From Parelaphostrongylus tenuis (lineage: Eukaryota > Nematoda > Chromadorea > Rhabditida > Metastrongylidae), in NCBI GenBank assembly GCA_019055375.1, contig JAHQIW010007221.1:1-64000 (forward strand): a DNA stretch of 64,000 nucleotides, given 5' to 3'. This document shows, one piece after another, positions 32,230-44,941 of the stretch (position 1 is its first letter; each line of letters starts with the position of its first letter). The notes under the pieces are model-generated. The model saw nothing but the letters and a program-made list of their open reading frames with translations. It ran no database searches and was not told where the DNA came from. The position numbers and the translations under genes were made by a program.

Positions 32230-32990
32230 AGGTTCAGTAGACACGACGGGTGGGATGGAACTTTATAGCTTATTTTGCTAAACTTCATAAGCAAATGTTG
32301 TGCGAGTGGCGCGCTGTCGTGGAGAAGCATGGGGCCTTCTGTGTTGACTTATGCCGGCTGCAGGCGCAGCAGTTTTCGGCGAATCTCATCGGATTACTGA
32401 GTATACTTCTCAGGTGTAATAATGACGCCGGGATTCAAAAAAGTGCAGTGGATTGCAGCAGCAGATCACCACAGAGGACCATGACCATTGCTTTGACGCT
32501 TCGTCAAGGCGCAACTAGTGAGCTGATCGTCGCCGATTCTGGAATAGTATTCATTTTTTGTCACATTCCACAATTCATGCGAGAAATGGCTTGCGGTTAT
32601 TGCGTAGAGTAAGAGAAGACAAAGCGTCAAAGCAATTTTTTTTTAACTTTGGTGAGTTTATGAGACTCCACTTATTGAGCTTTGTCGCATTTCTAGTTTT
32701 CTCAGATAGTGAGCGACCGTGGAATGGTTGATGTTGACTTCTTTTGCAGCATCCTACGTAGTTTTGAGAGGAACAGCTTTGACGATTGCTCTCTTTTATC
32801 CACTGTCAACTTGCTAATGCTGGCTACTATGTTTCTTGTCTTTAAAGTTTTCATATCCTCTACGAAACTTCTTAAACTACCGCTGCACATCACGACCATG
32901 ATCATTGATCTGCAACCACTTGATGAGCAAAGATTAGGCCTTTCTTCCAAAAAAATGAGGTAGGCGATCAAAGAAGTTGGTGAGGTCACT
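32230..32990 (-). mobile_element. mariner transposase relic
   Basis: Read from about 32990 downward with frame switches: FRRGYENFKD, AAKEVNINHSTVAHYLRKL (the second helix-turn-helix), LTLRNNRKPFLA, KLLRLQPA, and PMLLHDSA (family DN-RPH, first catalytic-domain aspartate pair region). The order matches a full-length mariner transposase of about 345 aa. Numerous frame changes make it dead. Confidence 0.82.
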
Positions 32991-32999
32991 TCTGAGGTT

Positions 33000-33910
33000 G
33001 TCATGCCAAAATTTCTGTAGCTATCACTTCAAGGGGCGAAAAAAAATCATGGATCGACGGAGTATATCGCGTCTATACGGTGGATGTGGTACTGTGGTTC
33101 AGCCCACTTTCTCCAGAATGCGTCGAGTCGATTTTCCAGTGTGTGATCGAACTTTCTCTGGAGAAGGACAACACGGAGTCTTTTTGACGCTTCTCTTGCA
33201 GTGCTGCGGCTAATTTTTAGAGTCACTCTCTGCAGACGCCGACATTATTGCTTACCTGTTGTTGAGCAGTTCCGAAAATAGTAGGCCTTGTCAATTCCAG
33301 AAGACCGAAAGCATAATCTTTCGAGCATGGAAATGAGTTTATGCTTAGCTGACGGGTATTTGCTACGAAGGAGTGAGCGTGGCCTATGTTCATCTGGTAG
33401 AAGACTGAGAATTTATCTCCACTTATAATCAACTGAGGAAAGTCTTGCTTGTGCGGTCGCAGCAGAATTTCGGAAATGGCGTGTAGCACGGTCGTGGTCG
33501 CTTTATGCATGAGGTATCCATCAAGACATCACTTTGCAGTAGCTCATCATTTTGATAATGAGCGATGGTGCTATTGTAGCATCGGAGTGTCCGGCTGAAG
33601 CTACTAGAACATTCTCCACCATACCGCAACCTTTTGCCGCAAATCCGATTTGAAAGAGAAAAACTGATTAAAGCAAAAGTGCTAAAGAGATTATGGGCAA
33701 TCAATTTTTACCGACTTCTCAATTTTGTAGCGCACAGCAATGTTAGAACTCATTTCAAATCATGCACTTCGAGCCATAACAAGTCCTTTCGACCAAACAT
33801 TTGCATATTTCTAACACTATTTACGTATCGACACTTCATAAGGGTGACTGTCGCTGCCGCAAAAGCAGCACACAGTCGCCATGTAGTTTTCTACCATCAT
33901 AGTAATGATG
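33000..33910. other. Gene-free stretch
   Basis: No gene or repeat identified between the mariner relic and the SINE. Confidence 0.35.
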
Positions 33911-33914
33911 ACAA

Positions 33915-34175
33915 GCGTATGTAGCACAATGGTTAGAGATGCTCTGCGTGGCACACAAGGCAATGCTTCAATCCCCCGTTTATGGCTCACCAAGCCTTCC
34001 ATCTCGTCAGGGTCGGTGAGTCGCTATGAGACTTGTCTAGGAGGTCAAGTGGCATTGACTTTATACATCGGTAGACTACCACCAGTCATTGTAAAGGCTG
34101 TATATGCATTCAACCACCTCGAGGCTTGAAAATTGAAGACGTATAAATGGCCCATCACTCTGGGATTGAGCAAAA
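33915..34175 (+). mobile_element. tRNA-derived SINE, family 2 (diverged)
   Basis: tRNA-like head GTAGCACAATGGTTAGAGAT, then blocks shared with the copies at 30.2 and 38.85 kb (GGGTCGGTGAGT, CATTGTAAAGGC, TATGCATTCAACCACCTC). Confidence 0.75.
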
Positions 34176-34638
34176 GCGAGAGTTCCAGTTTTCATCTTAT
34201 TTGTAATAGTAGTGATCACCCGCCAGCTCAGCCGGGTTGAGGCTCGAAATTCTAACAGCGAAATCCTATGGAAATTATTCAGTCGAGCTAGATGAGCTTA
34301 CATGGCTTGCTAGACATCTTAGTAATCATGTTTACTTCTTATTTTCTCGTCATGTGTCATGTTTCGTTGCATTTTCTCATTGTAGCTCATCCAATCAATG
34401 TAATCGCAAACCTGAGCTACTAGTAGTTCAATACGCAAAGGAAATTATCGAATACTTCGACAGTTAAACTTGCGTTACAGTAATTACAACACTGATATTG
34501 GAAGCAGCTGAAACTTTTCTCCTTCAGATGAATTTGAATGGCCTCCAAAACCTGTTTCGTAAGATATTAAATATAACATTCTGTTCCATATATGTTGTGT
34601 CGTGATTTTGGACTAAATATGCTCAAATGAGGTTATAA

Positions 34639-34644
34639 TTTATT
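34639..34644 (-). terminator. Polyadenylation signal of the P5CS gene
   Basis: AATAAA on the minus strand, 122 nt after the stop codon at 34766. Confidence 0.6.
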
Positions 34645-34765
34645 CAGATGTAATGCTTTAAGATGAATGCAGTAAAGGTCAGTCGAAGTTATCTTTCAAT
34701 TAATGTCACAGTATTATTATGCTGGCTCAATCACCGCAGAGTATTGATCTGCAATAAGTTTGTCT

Positions 34766-37700
34766 TCATGCACATTTCTGGATCACGTCCAGGGTTCTGT
34801 ACACTTCCGCTGGATTCATAATTTCGTGGAGATACCGATAGCGACCGTTCTAAAGCCAACAATCACTAGTAATGGACACTTTATGAATTATTCGCTGATA
34901 TAAATAGATTAGATGTTGCGCAATGTGCTTTCAATAACATTATGTGGCTACCTACCGGTTTGAAATCGTGTACCGTATGACCATTACCACGTAAGACCCA
35001 TTTGGTCGTAAGTAATCCTTCAACACCAACCGGACCACGGGCATGTATTCTTCCAGTTGAAATACCTACTTCAGCACCTGAATCAAATGTATAAGTACCA
35101 TAAAATAGTGCTATCATATACAGTAACTCACCCAGTCCAAATCTGTAGCCGTCGGAGAAACGAGTTGAGGCATTGTGAAAGGTACATGCACTGTCCACAT
35201 GTTTGATAAAGTGCTCAGCAGTGATTTCTTGAATGTTACGAAAAAAAAACTGGCATTTAATATTTTATATCATCCATTCAATCGCTTTTAACCAAATAAC
35301 ATATTTATAGCTGTAATTTACTATTATCACTATTGTTTTTATCATATCGTTATTATAGGTAGTCGAATACTTGGAAAAATATTTACGTTCTGAAGTATTG
35401 CATTTGCTAAATGCTGAAATTTGTTGAGTGAAACTAGCCGATGAGCTGCAAAGCAGCGCCTTTTGGACTTTATAGTTTTTTCCTTGGAATATTCGAAATA
35501 CTTGGAACATTCAGAAACGTGTACCGTTAATAGTGACGATACTATCGGTATGTCCAGATCCATAACGTAGAATATGTGCTATGGCCTCATCAACATTATC
35601 TACAACCTAAATCACTCAGTAAGAAAGGCATCTATTGATTGAAGTTTATTGAAAATAAAAGAAAAAATGCTAAAATATTGTGGCGCAAAATGGGTTATCG
35701 CTCTGCATGAGAGATTTGATAACTATACCTATCTGAAATATCTGGATGTTATATAAATCAAATAGTCGACTATTGGTCACTGCAATATCTGGGAATTTTA
35801 TCACCTGGCATGCGGTAATTCTGTAAATAATTCGAAGCGATTTCTTTATGTGTAGGGGATATATCACCCTACGAAGGATTGCCTGAATAGAAACGCATCG
35901 TGCTACTGATGAGCCTGCAAGGCCGAAACACGTGTCTAGCACTTTATAAGTGCTATAAGAGACCTCATGAAAAGCTCAAGATATGTTATCAAATCATAGC
36001 AAATAGTATTGAGTGATATGCAAAAATGTGGATCTCGGACTGGATTCGATCACATCTCACATCTTCCAGGGGCACGTGCTAAGCATTAGCAATAATGAGG
36101 CTCCCATTTTATCTCTCTCAGAGATTTCACAGCATTCGTGCTCGATTTAAGATCCTTGTATTCAAGTTGCTTATGAACGGAATCCACTATGGAGATTAAG
36201 ACGATCTTGTTTTTTGCTCGAATGGATAAGAGCCTCACTGGCGCGAGTACAAGTTCAAGCACGATTTAAAATACTCTTTTCTTCGTAGTTTATTTAGAAA
36301 GTTCAGTCAAAGAAATCAACCTCCAGTGTGCACTCCAGGCATCCGTATTCGAATTTGAGGCTTTCAACAGGTGGTGGACCAAATTTCAGCATTGACTGGA
36401 GCTTTGGACCTGCATGTACTTTTACACCTTCCGTCTGAAAACCATGTAGATCCAGTGAGAACAAAGCATTTACAGAATTCTTACACTCTCGACATTTCAA
36501 GAAGTTGAGTTCTTCATCATTCAGGAATTTAGCACTGAACTAACGATGTGATCATGCGATATCAAGATTATCACATTTTAAAAACAAAATTACCCACACA
36601 AGGAACAATAAGCAAAAGTATTGAGGACACGTCCTGTGTCTAAAACATTAAATGGTAACAAATGGTGAAGAACGAGCAATCGCGAATCAAGATGACCACA
36701 ATGTCACATAAAGTTTGTTGTATCTTTCTTGCTCGATCGGTGAGCTAATCGTAGACATGGCTGCCGCGCAGGAGTTATTGTTTCTTGTACAAATTCTAGC
36801 TGAATAGCGACAAACTTTTGTCCGATTCACGAAACATGTGGCTGCCTACTTTTATGTTGCCGGACAGAGAAATTTGGAGAGATCAGTTCTGTTAGATAAC
36901 AACTGTCTAGTAGACCAATAGTAAGCATTTAAAAACTTGAATCTCAAAAAATCAAAAGCTGTACTTGTTTTTAGAAAAGCCTAAGGCGTTGTAGCACTGA
37001 AAAAATTATGTTTTACACGCGCAGCGCATTACCACGCATATATTTATCTGGACAAAGCTCTTCCTTCAAACTACTGCTAACGATTAGATAGCGGAAATCT
37101 CAGAAATTGCAGAAAACGTACTTTTTTCTAGAAAAGTTTTCTCACAACGCTGTTACTGGAAAGATAGAATTGTGTTGCACACTCGTTATGCTTTACGCGT
37201 GCATTTTTTGCAGGATAAAGCTCCTCTCTCAGACGACAGCATGATTCTAGTACTTCTAACTTGTAAGCAGGAATTGTGATGTCGTGTGTCACACTTGTCG
37301 CCATTATCGTGAGAAATTTTGTCACTTAAGTAAAAAAAATTTCCTTGCTGCATAGACATTTTTAGGTGTCCTAGTGAAGAATTTGTAAAAAAAAAAACCT
37401 CTGCCCTATCGTTTTTTGGAGTTAGATTTTTTTCATTTTATCTCACTAAATAAATCTCGATAGTCTAAGCCCAAGCAACTTGAGCCTATGGCCTATGCAC
37501 AAAAACACTTGAGCGTGTAAAGTAAATCTTGGAGTCTCACAGGCATATGCTCTATCTAGAGTTTTTTCAAAGCGGGGAAAAATTATAAATTCAGTCACAA
37601 AAATCATGAGACACTTGTGAATTGCATAGGAAAGTCTATAATCCACCCCATCGATACGCACCCACTCCCACACCCTGGCTAATTGGCAGTACGCGGTATT

Positions 37701-40700
37701 TGAAACCAGCATTATTTTCCTTACTGTGGTACAGTAAAAAGGTTCTCTCAGAAAATAAGCGGTTTTGAAAATGTCGAGATCTACCCTATTAAATGATCAA
37801 TATTATCTTGAGGGAAGAGCTCTGTTCTGCGATAAATAGGCTTGAGTGAAATACAAAGCTATTTTCTTTGTTGCAGCACTATGAAAATTTTTTTCTAACT
37901 TTTAATTCTTGAAAACTCCAAGATTTATGCTGTCGAATGACTATTCGTAGTCCTAATAAGAACTCTGTCTAGCGAAATATAGGCGGGACAATGCGCAACG
38001 CTTGGGAAGACAATTTTATCACCACTGCTACATAGGCGCAAAAGATACATTTTGAAAAGCAGATACATCTCTGAAATTCCGAAGAGTTAAACTTTTGATT
38101 GATCACTGAAAGTTTAATGAGAATCTTTTGTCCACCGAAAATTCATACATATAGACATACTATATACTCGTACATACTCAAACGCATTCATACATACATA
38201 CATACATGCGCGCATATATATATATATATATACACGCAAACTTGAAAACTACATACTTTTAGCATGCCGCAGAGTTGGTCAAAGAAAGCCGTACTGATAA
38301 GATCCTTATGAATGAGAATTGTTTCGGCAGCGTTGCAAGCTGCAGGGTATTCACATTTGGAATCCCGTACAATATTCACAGCCATCTGAAATATATTCTT
38401 ACAGGAAACAAAAAACGCTGAGAAATGTACCAAAGCAGCATTTATTCCCAGTTCTATGCAGGTAAAAACATGAGAACATTAGGAGATCACCTTAGCTATC
38501 CTGTTAAACGACTGCAACTTTTTTCATGCATAAAAACAACATACTTGCTCATCTAGTTCTTTGTCTAAGTAGACATGACAAATTCCTTCAGCATGTCCTA
38601 GTACAGGAATCCCCTTGCTCTGTTCTTGCATTTTTCGTACCAACTCTGATGATCCACGTGGTATTACCAGATCAATGAGATCCTTGAAAAATTTTTCAGC
38701 CTATTGAGCAATTTTCTTTGAAGTGCTATTCCATGAAATGAATGTAATTTCAGCAGCTTTATGCAGCGTTTCAATAAATGAATCATGCCCAAAAACCTTA
38801 TATGCTAAGTAATGAATGACATTTTTACTAATGTAAATATTGAACAGAGCGCATGTGGCGCAGTGATTAGAGGTGCTCTGCGTCGCACACGAGGTCAATG
38901 GTTCGATCTCGCGCTCATGGCCCACCAAGCCATCCATCCCTCCGGGGTCGGTAAATTGGTAGACAGGTCTCGGACTTGTCTGGGAGGATAAGCAGCACTG
39001 ACTCGGTTCAGCGGGAGGCCACCGCGAGTCATTGTAAAGGCCAGATATGCATTCAATCACCTCAAACGAAGTTAAAAATTGAAGTCGAATGCATGGCGCA
39101 TCCCTCAGGGATTGATCAACGCCGAGAGCTTTATCCTTTATCCTTAAATATTGAACTTTTAATAGTTTTTTCAAATGTATGCTACCATGACCGCTATTGG
39201 AAGAGTTGTTGAAAGCAAACGAGTTTCAGCTGAAGTGATGTTAATATCTCTCACTATACTCTACAAGTATTTTTATATCGTCACACGCATAACACTGTTG
39301 CGACGTTGCAATTACGTATCCAAGCACTTCGAGTGAAATGTCAAACTCTCTAACCCACGCGGCAGTTGAAGCAAGTTTCATTCACACTCAAGGAGCGTCC
39401 AACCACTATACCGCTTAGGTCACTGTTGTGCTACCACTCCTTGCCTGATTTAACTTATCGAAGCTCTCAGCATGTCATAATATTAACCAATGGTGGAATT
39501 AAACCGAAACGTACGACCTTAAGTTGAAGTAAATCTGCGACATCCTCACGACTTCGTACCAGCGTCACCGCATCTCGCGTGTCGTATCCGTGTACACCAA
39601 GAGCTTCCTGATATTCAGTCATTTTTCAAGGTTTCGCAAAATCTCAATCAATGTTATCTATCGCCGAGAAGTGGTTACCTACCTGAACAATACTGTGCAA
39701 CATTCTATTACTTTCTTCGGCTTCCTTTCCTCCTTTGAGAAGCAGAGAGTTAGCTGATGCTATAGCAAGTGCAGCAACCAGAAAATTTTGTAGAATTACA
39801 ATTTAGTTTAGTTTACAGCTGTCAAATGAATTTCTTCTTCAATCTACGGGTAAATATACTCATAAGGCTGATAAGACCTAATATTGGGGATGATTATAAC
39901 AATAACGCAGAACTTTTTACAAAATGGCTATCATCTTCAATGCAGATTCGAATTTGGCTTTTCCCATGAGCAGGCGTCGAGAATTATCAGTATGTTATAT
40001 GAACCTTTGCAAAAAATTCATCGAGATAAGTAAAATAGAACAAGTTATATCAGGCTGCCTAGATTAACCTTACTGATGCAAATAATCTATAAATTCTTGG
40101 AATAAAAAAAGCGAAAGCGATGAGTCATTTGCTATGAAGAAGGCAAAAAAAAATACCTGAGGCAAGCAATCGGGACGTGACTCGAAGATAACCAATAACG
40201 TACCGATTGGCACACTAACTTGCTCAAGGACAAGTTCGTCGCTTACCTTTATCTGAAACACAGAGATGAATGTCGCAGGACAATTCTCACTATTGCGCTT
40301 GTGTTCGAAATTATGAGGGCCTCCACCTCATTGGCATACTACCTTATTTTGGCCTTTGGATAATACTGGCTATGAAGCAGCTATGTACAGCAGAGGCTCT
40401 TCACCTGCCAGTTGGACCTCCGGTATTTTCACTAGGAAACTCCGCTAGGACTAAACCCATGCTAAAAACAAGTTAACTGAGCTCTCCTCAGATATAAAGA
40501 GTTGAAAAAATTGCCTTACAGGAAGGCCACCACCAACTGTTTGACTTGAGCTACATTAAGCAACGACCCCCGGCGCATAACAAGAGCAGATTGAGAATTC
40601 AATGACATAACTTTCGTTTCGAGTGTTTTCTTGAGACCACAGCTCAAAATTCAATATGTCTTGCAATCATTTTTGAGCCACGCATGTCAGTGGTCTGTCA

Positions 40701-43700
40701 AACAGGGCTGACTTATAGAGTCCGATATACCGAGTTTTTCACTGGACATAGAGTGTAAAGCGTTCGTCGTCGCTAACTCTTAGTGTGGGGACTGGAGCAC
40801 CCACAGAGATTAGCAAAAGACGAGAAAGGTTAACTGCCCGACTGACTAGATCGCAAGATCGAAACACATGTATCGGGCCCTGTTTGACAGACCACTGACA
40901 TGCGTGGCTCAAAAATGATTGCAATTCAATGACATATGTTCAAAATAATCACTGGTTAGCAAAATTATATTTGATCTGGATGCGATGAAGAAATTAGCTG
41001 CAGGTAGGACTTTTCAAATGGAACTCCAACAATTGGCGCTTTTCAAAATTTCCCAGTGAACCCTCATTCTTTCAATCAGTACAAGTAACACGACCTTTCT
41101 ATGGCATCGCCCAATGAGAGTTTCTGCTGATTCGGCAATGGTATTCAATCCATTATAGAGGTCCATAATCTTCTCCTTGGTCATCTTCAAGCGATTCAGA
41201 AGCTGAGGCTCCAGACCTTTAACACTAACCATAATTGTACGAATAATATCAAAATGATTACAGGAATGGTGTGGTACGAGCAAGATCAGAATATCCGGTG
41301 ATCTTACGATTAGTTCTCAGGAACTCATATACTATCCAATACAACTCCCAGGCACCTACTTTGCCTTTCTTTCAGTTCATTCTTACTGTATTAGTGCTAT
41401 AAGTATTCAGCTGTCAGCGAGGATGATCTGAGACCACATATCGGCATTGTATTAGGTTGAACCTGCTGTTGAAATCACTGTATTAACTTCTGTTCATTGC
41501 CTTCTATACTTTCTTCTGGCAGGATAAAAAATCAAACTATTTCATGATTCTTTCTAGCTGCAAGAACAACCGCTCTCCTTCCAATGCCGTTATGAGCAAT
41601 TTTCAGTACTTAGGACCAATTCATAGTCCTTACTGTACGTTCACGGAACAGACATATCTATACCAAGACATGAAATCGATATATTTCAGATGATTTCCTA
41701 GTTATTTGTGATATAGTGGTTAATTATTTTGCTTATTCTGTATTTGTTACTCTATATGAGAAGAAAATCTTACCACTGTTTCTGGCACTATTGACGTCTA
41801 AACGGTTCGCCTCCATGATCTCATTTTCTCTCTGAACCAGAAGTCCGGCTAAATGTCGAACGATCGAAGCTCGCTCGGTATTGTTAAGAGAGGCCAAATG
41901 ACGACCAGCGTCACGACCTAAACTTTCAGCCTATTATTATTGTACATGGAGCATGAAAGGCATAACAGCCACATTTGATGGCGACTTCTTCCACTGGTGG
42001 TCCTTCGTAGCGCAGTGTTCGACAAAGCATCGTACCAATCTTCTTGCCTTTTACCACATCTGTTATGGAGTTCTGTGTTAAACCGTTTGTAATCACAGTC
42101 GTCACCCCGTTTTCCAATGCTTTTACGCTAGCGTTCACCTAAAATCACAAGCAAGAAATCTATTTTTTTTTTACCTTTTAGCTAGATGCATCTGAAAGAA
42201 AAATGTCACCACTTGGTTTCGCATGCCTAAAATACCGTTTATGTTTTGTATCAAAATGGAATCAAGATTCATGCTGACCAATAGTCTAATGAATTATTAT
42301 GAAGTTTTTATAAATGACATTTTTCATGAGAAGTTTCTCATACTATTATCAGACTGTAACGTTTGAGCAGCCGAAACGTTGTCTTAAAATCACTTCATGG
42401 ATGAAAGGCGAGAAAAAATCATTGTCTCAAGCTAATTTTCTCTCTTTCACTATCATGGTATTACCGTTATTGATCTCTTCAATTCTGTAACTTCTCAAAA
42501 TTATTCTTCTACGCATGAGATATTGTCGATACTACGTAAGTCATGCTAACAGAGCACTGGAGCGAATACTCCAATTACTTCTTGGAAAGCCTAGAGGATA
42601 CCTAAAAGAGCACAATCTTTGATACTCCGATGCTACTAGAGTGTCGCAAAAGTGTCGAAATCCGCAGTAATGAAAGGTGGTGATAAATGAAAGAAACAGC
42701 AAATCTACCATTGGTGATCGTTAAGAAAAAGAAGCCTACGCAAATTTCTGATTTTTTTTTTGTTTCTGATAAACTACTGATATGTTTCATTTCATTAGAA
42801 TGCTCACCTTCCTCAAAAAAATGCATATTTACAAGCAAGAGAATTGAGTGGTGAGAAAAACCTTGACTTGAGAAGAGAGTTGAACCCGATGTATTTAAAA
42901 CGTCACAAAGCTGCGAAAAACCAGTAAAACATCAGAAATCTTGAGTATTACAAATGCTTATTTATGCTCATTCAATCCGTGTTTCATTCATATCTGAGGC
43001 GCGCGCTACCGCTATACCACCGAGAACCGTTTCTCCACCACTCATTCCTCAATGTTTCTATCATAGCTATCAGCAACCAACCTTTCAAAGGTTTGGTCTC
43101 GTAAGCAACATCGCTTTATGAATCCGGTTAAGCTGATGGACATTGTGATATGTGATACTCAAGATTTTTAATGTTTTATTTCTTTTCCGCAGATTTATGT
43201 TTCCAATGCACCCAAGAGACCACTCACTTCTCTTCGATGTATTTAAAATGTCACAAAGCTGCGAAAAAGCAGTAAAACATTAGAAATCTTGAGTATTACA
43301 AATGCTTATTTGTACGTACATTCTAAATCACGTATTATTTACTACCTTGCTTTCCATGCCACCTGTTCCAAATTTACTGTTTGCTCCAAATACAACATGA
43401 GAACTTTCAGAAGGCACAAACGTGTGGAGCAGGCGAGAGCCATCCATACCGGGAGGACCTTTAAAAGTGCTCTCCCACCCATCAAGTGGTACAAATTTTG
43501 TGACAATCAATGAAATCATACCTGTATATACACCGTTTACGTTTGAGAGAATTATAAGTAGTTCGGCTTCAATCTCTGATGAAAGTCGTGCAGCTAATAG
43601 ATCGTTGTCGGAGATATGCTTCAATGAAGTGCTATTGTTATTACCCTTTTGAACTTTTTGACCGTCTGATTACTTGTGGCAATATAATGATGATTTGTTG

Positions 43701-44892
43701 ACCTATATTATGCGGTATGTACCATAAAAATACCATATCACACGTGTTCGAGATGTTCACTACAATGTAAGATTTCATTCCAATGCTCTCCAGAAGTAAT
43801 TTACAAAAAATTCCACTTCGACAAGTGCATGGACTGCAAATTTGACTAGCAGTTGAACATTATTTCATTTTTATCACGATAATGACTCATGGTCAATGTA
43901 TGGCATGTGCGTATCTATAAGCAGGATTATTAGGCCGAAGAAACAGTTTCTTAACACATGCTGAAAATACAAAGTTTGTACATAAATTCAATTAGAAGCA
44001 ATAATAACTATTTTTCAAAATAAGGCCCATCATAATCCACGATCTTCTGCAAACGATCTACAAGCTGCCGGACCTGCTCGAAATCGCCATTACCTTGGCT
44101 TCGAACCAAATACTCCTGACATGCCTATTCAACTTTATCAGATGTCTCGAATCGGCGTCCACACAGGGAATGATCCACTGACTGGAAGCGTAGGGCATAA
44201 TAGGACGGCGCAGCCTCTGGATTGTAGGATAGGTGAGACAAGAGCTCAACTCTCTCCAATTCTTCAAAATTAGTCTTAGCTGAGTGCAGTGTGAAGTTTG
44301 GCATTGTCTTGCTAAGGCAGCGCGCTTTCGACGAATCAATGTCGGGTACTTTTCCTTCAACGCATTATAGACTCGTTCCAGCTGCTCGCAGTAGAGTTTG
44401 AAATTGATCGACGCTAAGTTGTGTTGCCAGTTCAGCTGCAGATCTCCAACGTCCAACTTCATCGGCCTGAAGGAACGTGCCTGGACTCTGAAACTAAGAT
44501 CACCACTTCAAAACGTCTGTATCACATTGTAACAGTCACATGGCTCACTGTTGCTTCATCTTTGACAGCACACATCTCCATCGCAGCATCTTTTGTTGAA
44601 AGTTGTCGCCTCGAGCATTAGCGTATCAAAACTCGAAGCTCAATTCTTTCCATCGTCTTCATTCCATATCCGTGGAGTAGGTCAAAATTTAATGCACTAT
44701 AGCTAGCGTCGCCGTGGGAGTTTCTTATGGGAATATCGTAAGTGGGTTGAAAGGATGACGATATGTCTTGGAATTTTGCGCACTTGGAACGCAAGCATCA
44801 TTATTACCGTAGATGCATAAAGTAGCACACATTCACTGCACATACACACATCACGCACACATCGCACGCTCGTGACACATGCGCTCAATACA

Positions 44893-44941
<49 letters not shown>

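Noticed and set aside
42340..42390. Extra hammerhead-like GCCGAAACGTTG motif
   Set aside because: The CTGANGA side is missing and no stem I pairing could be found.
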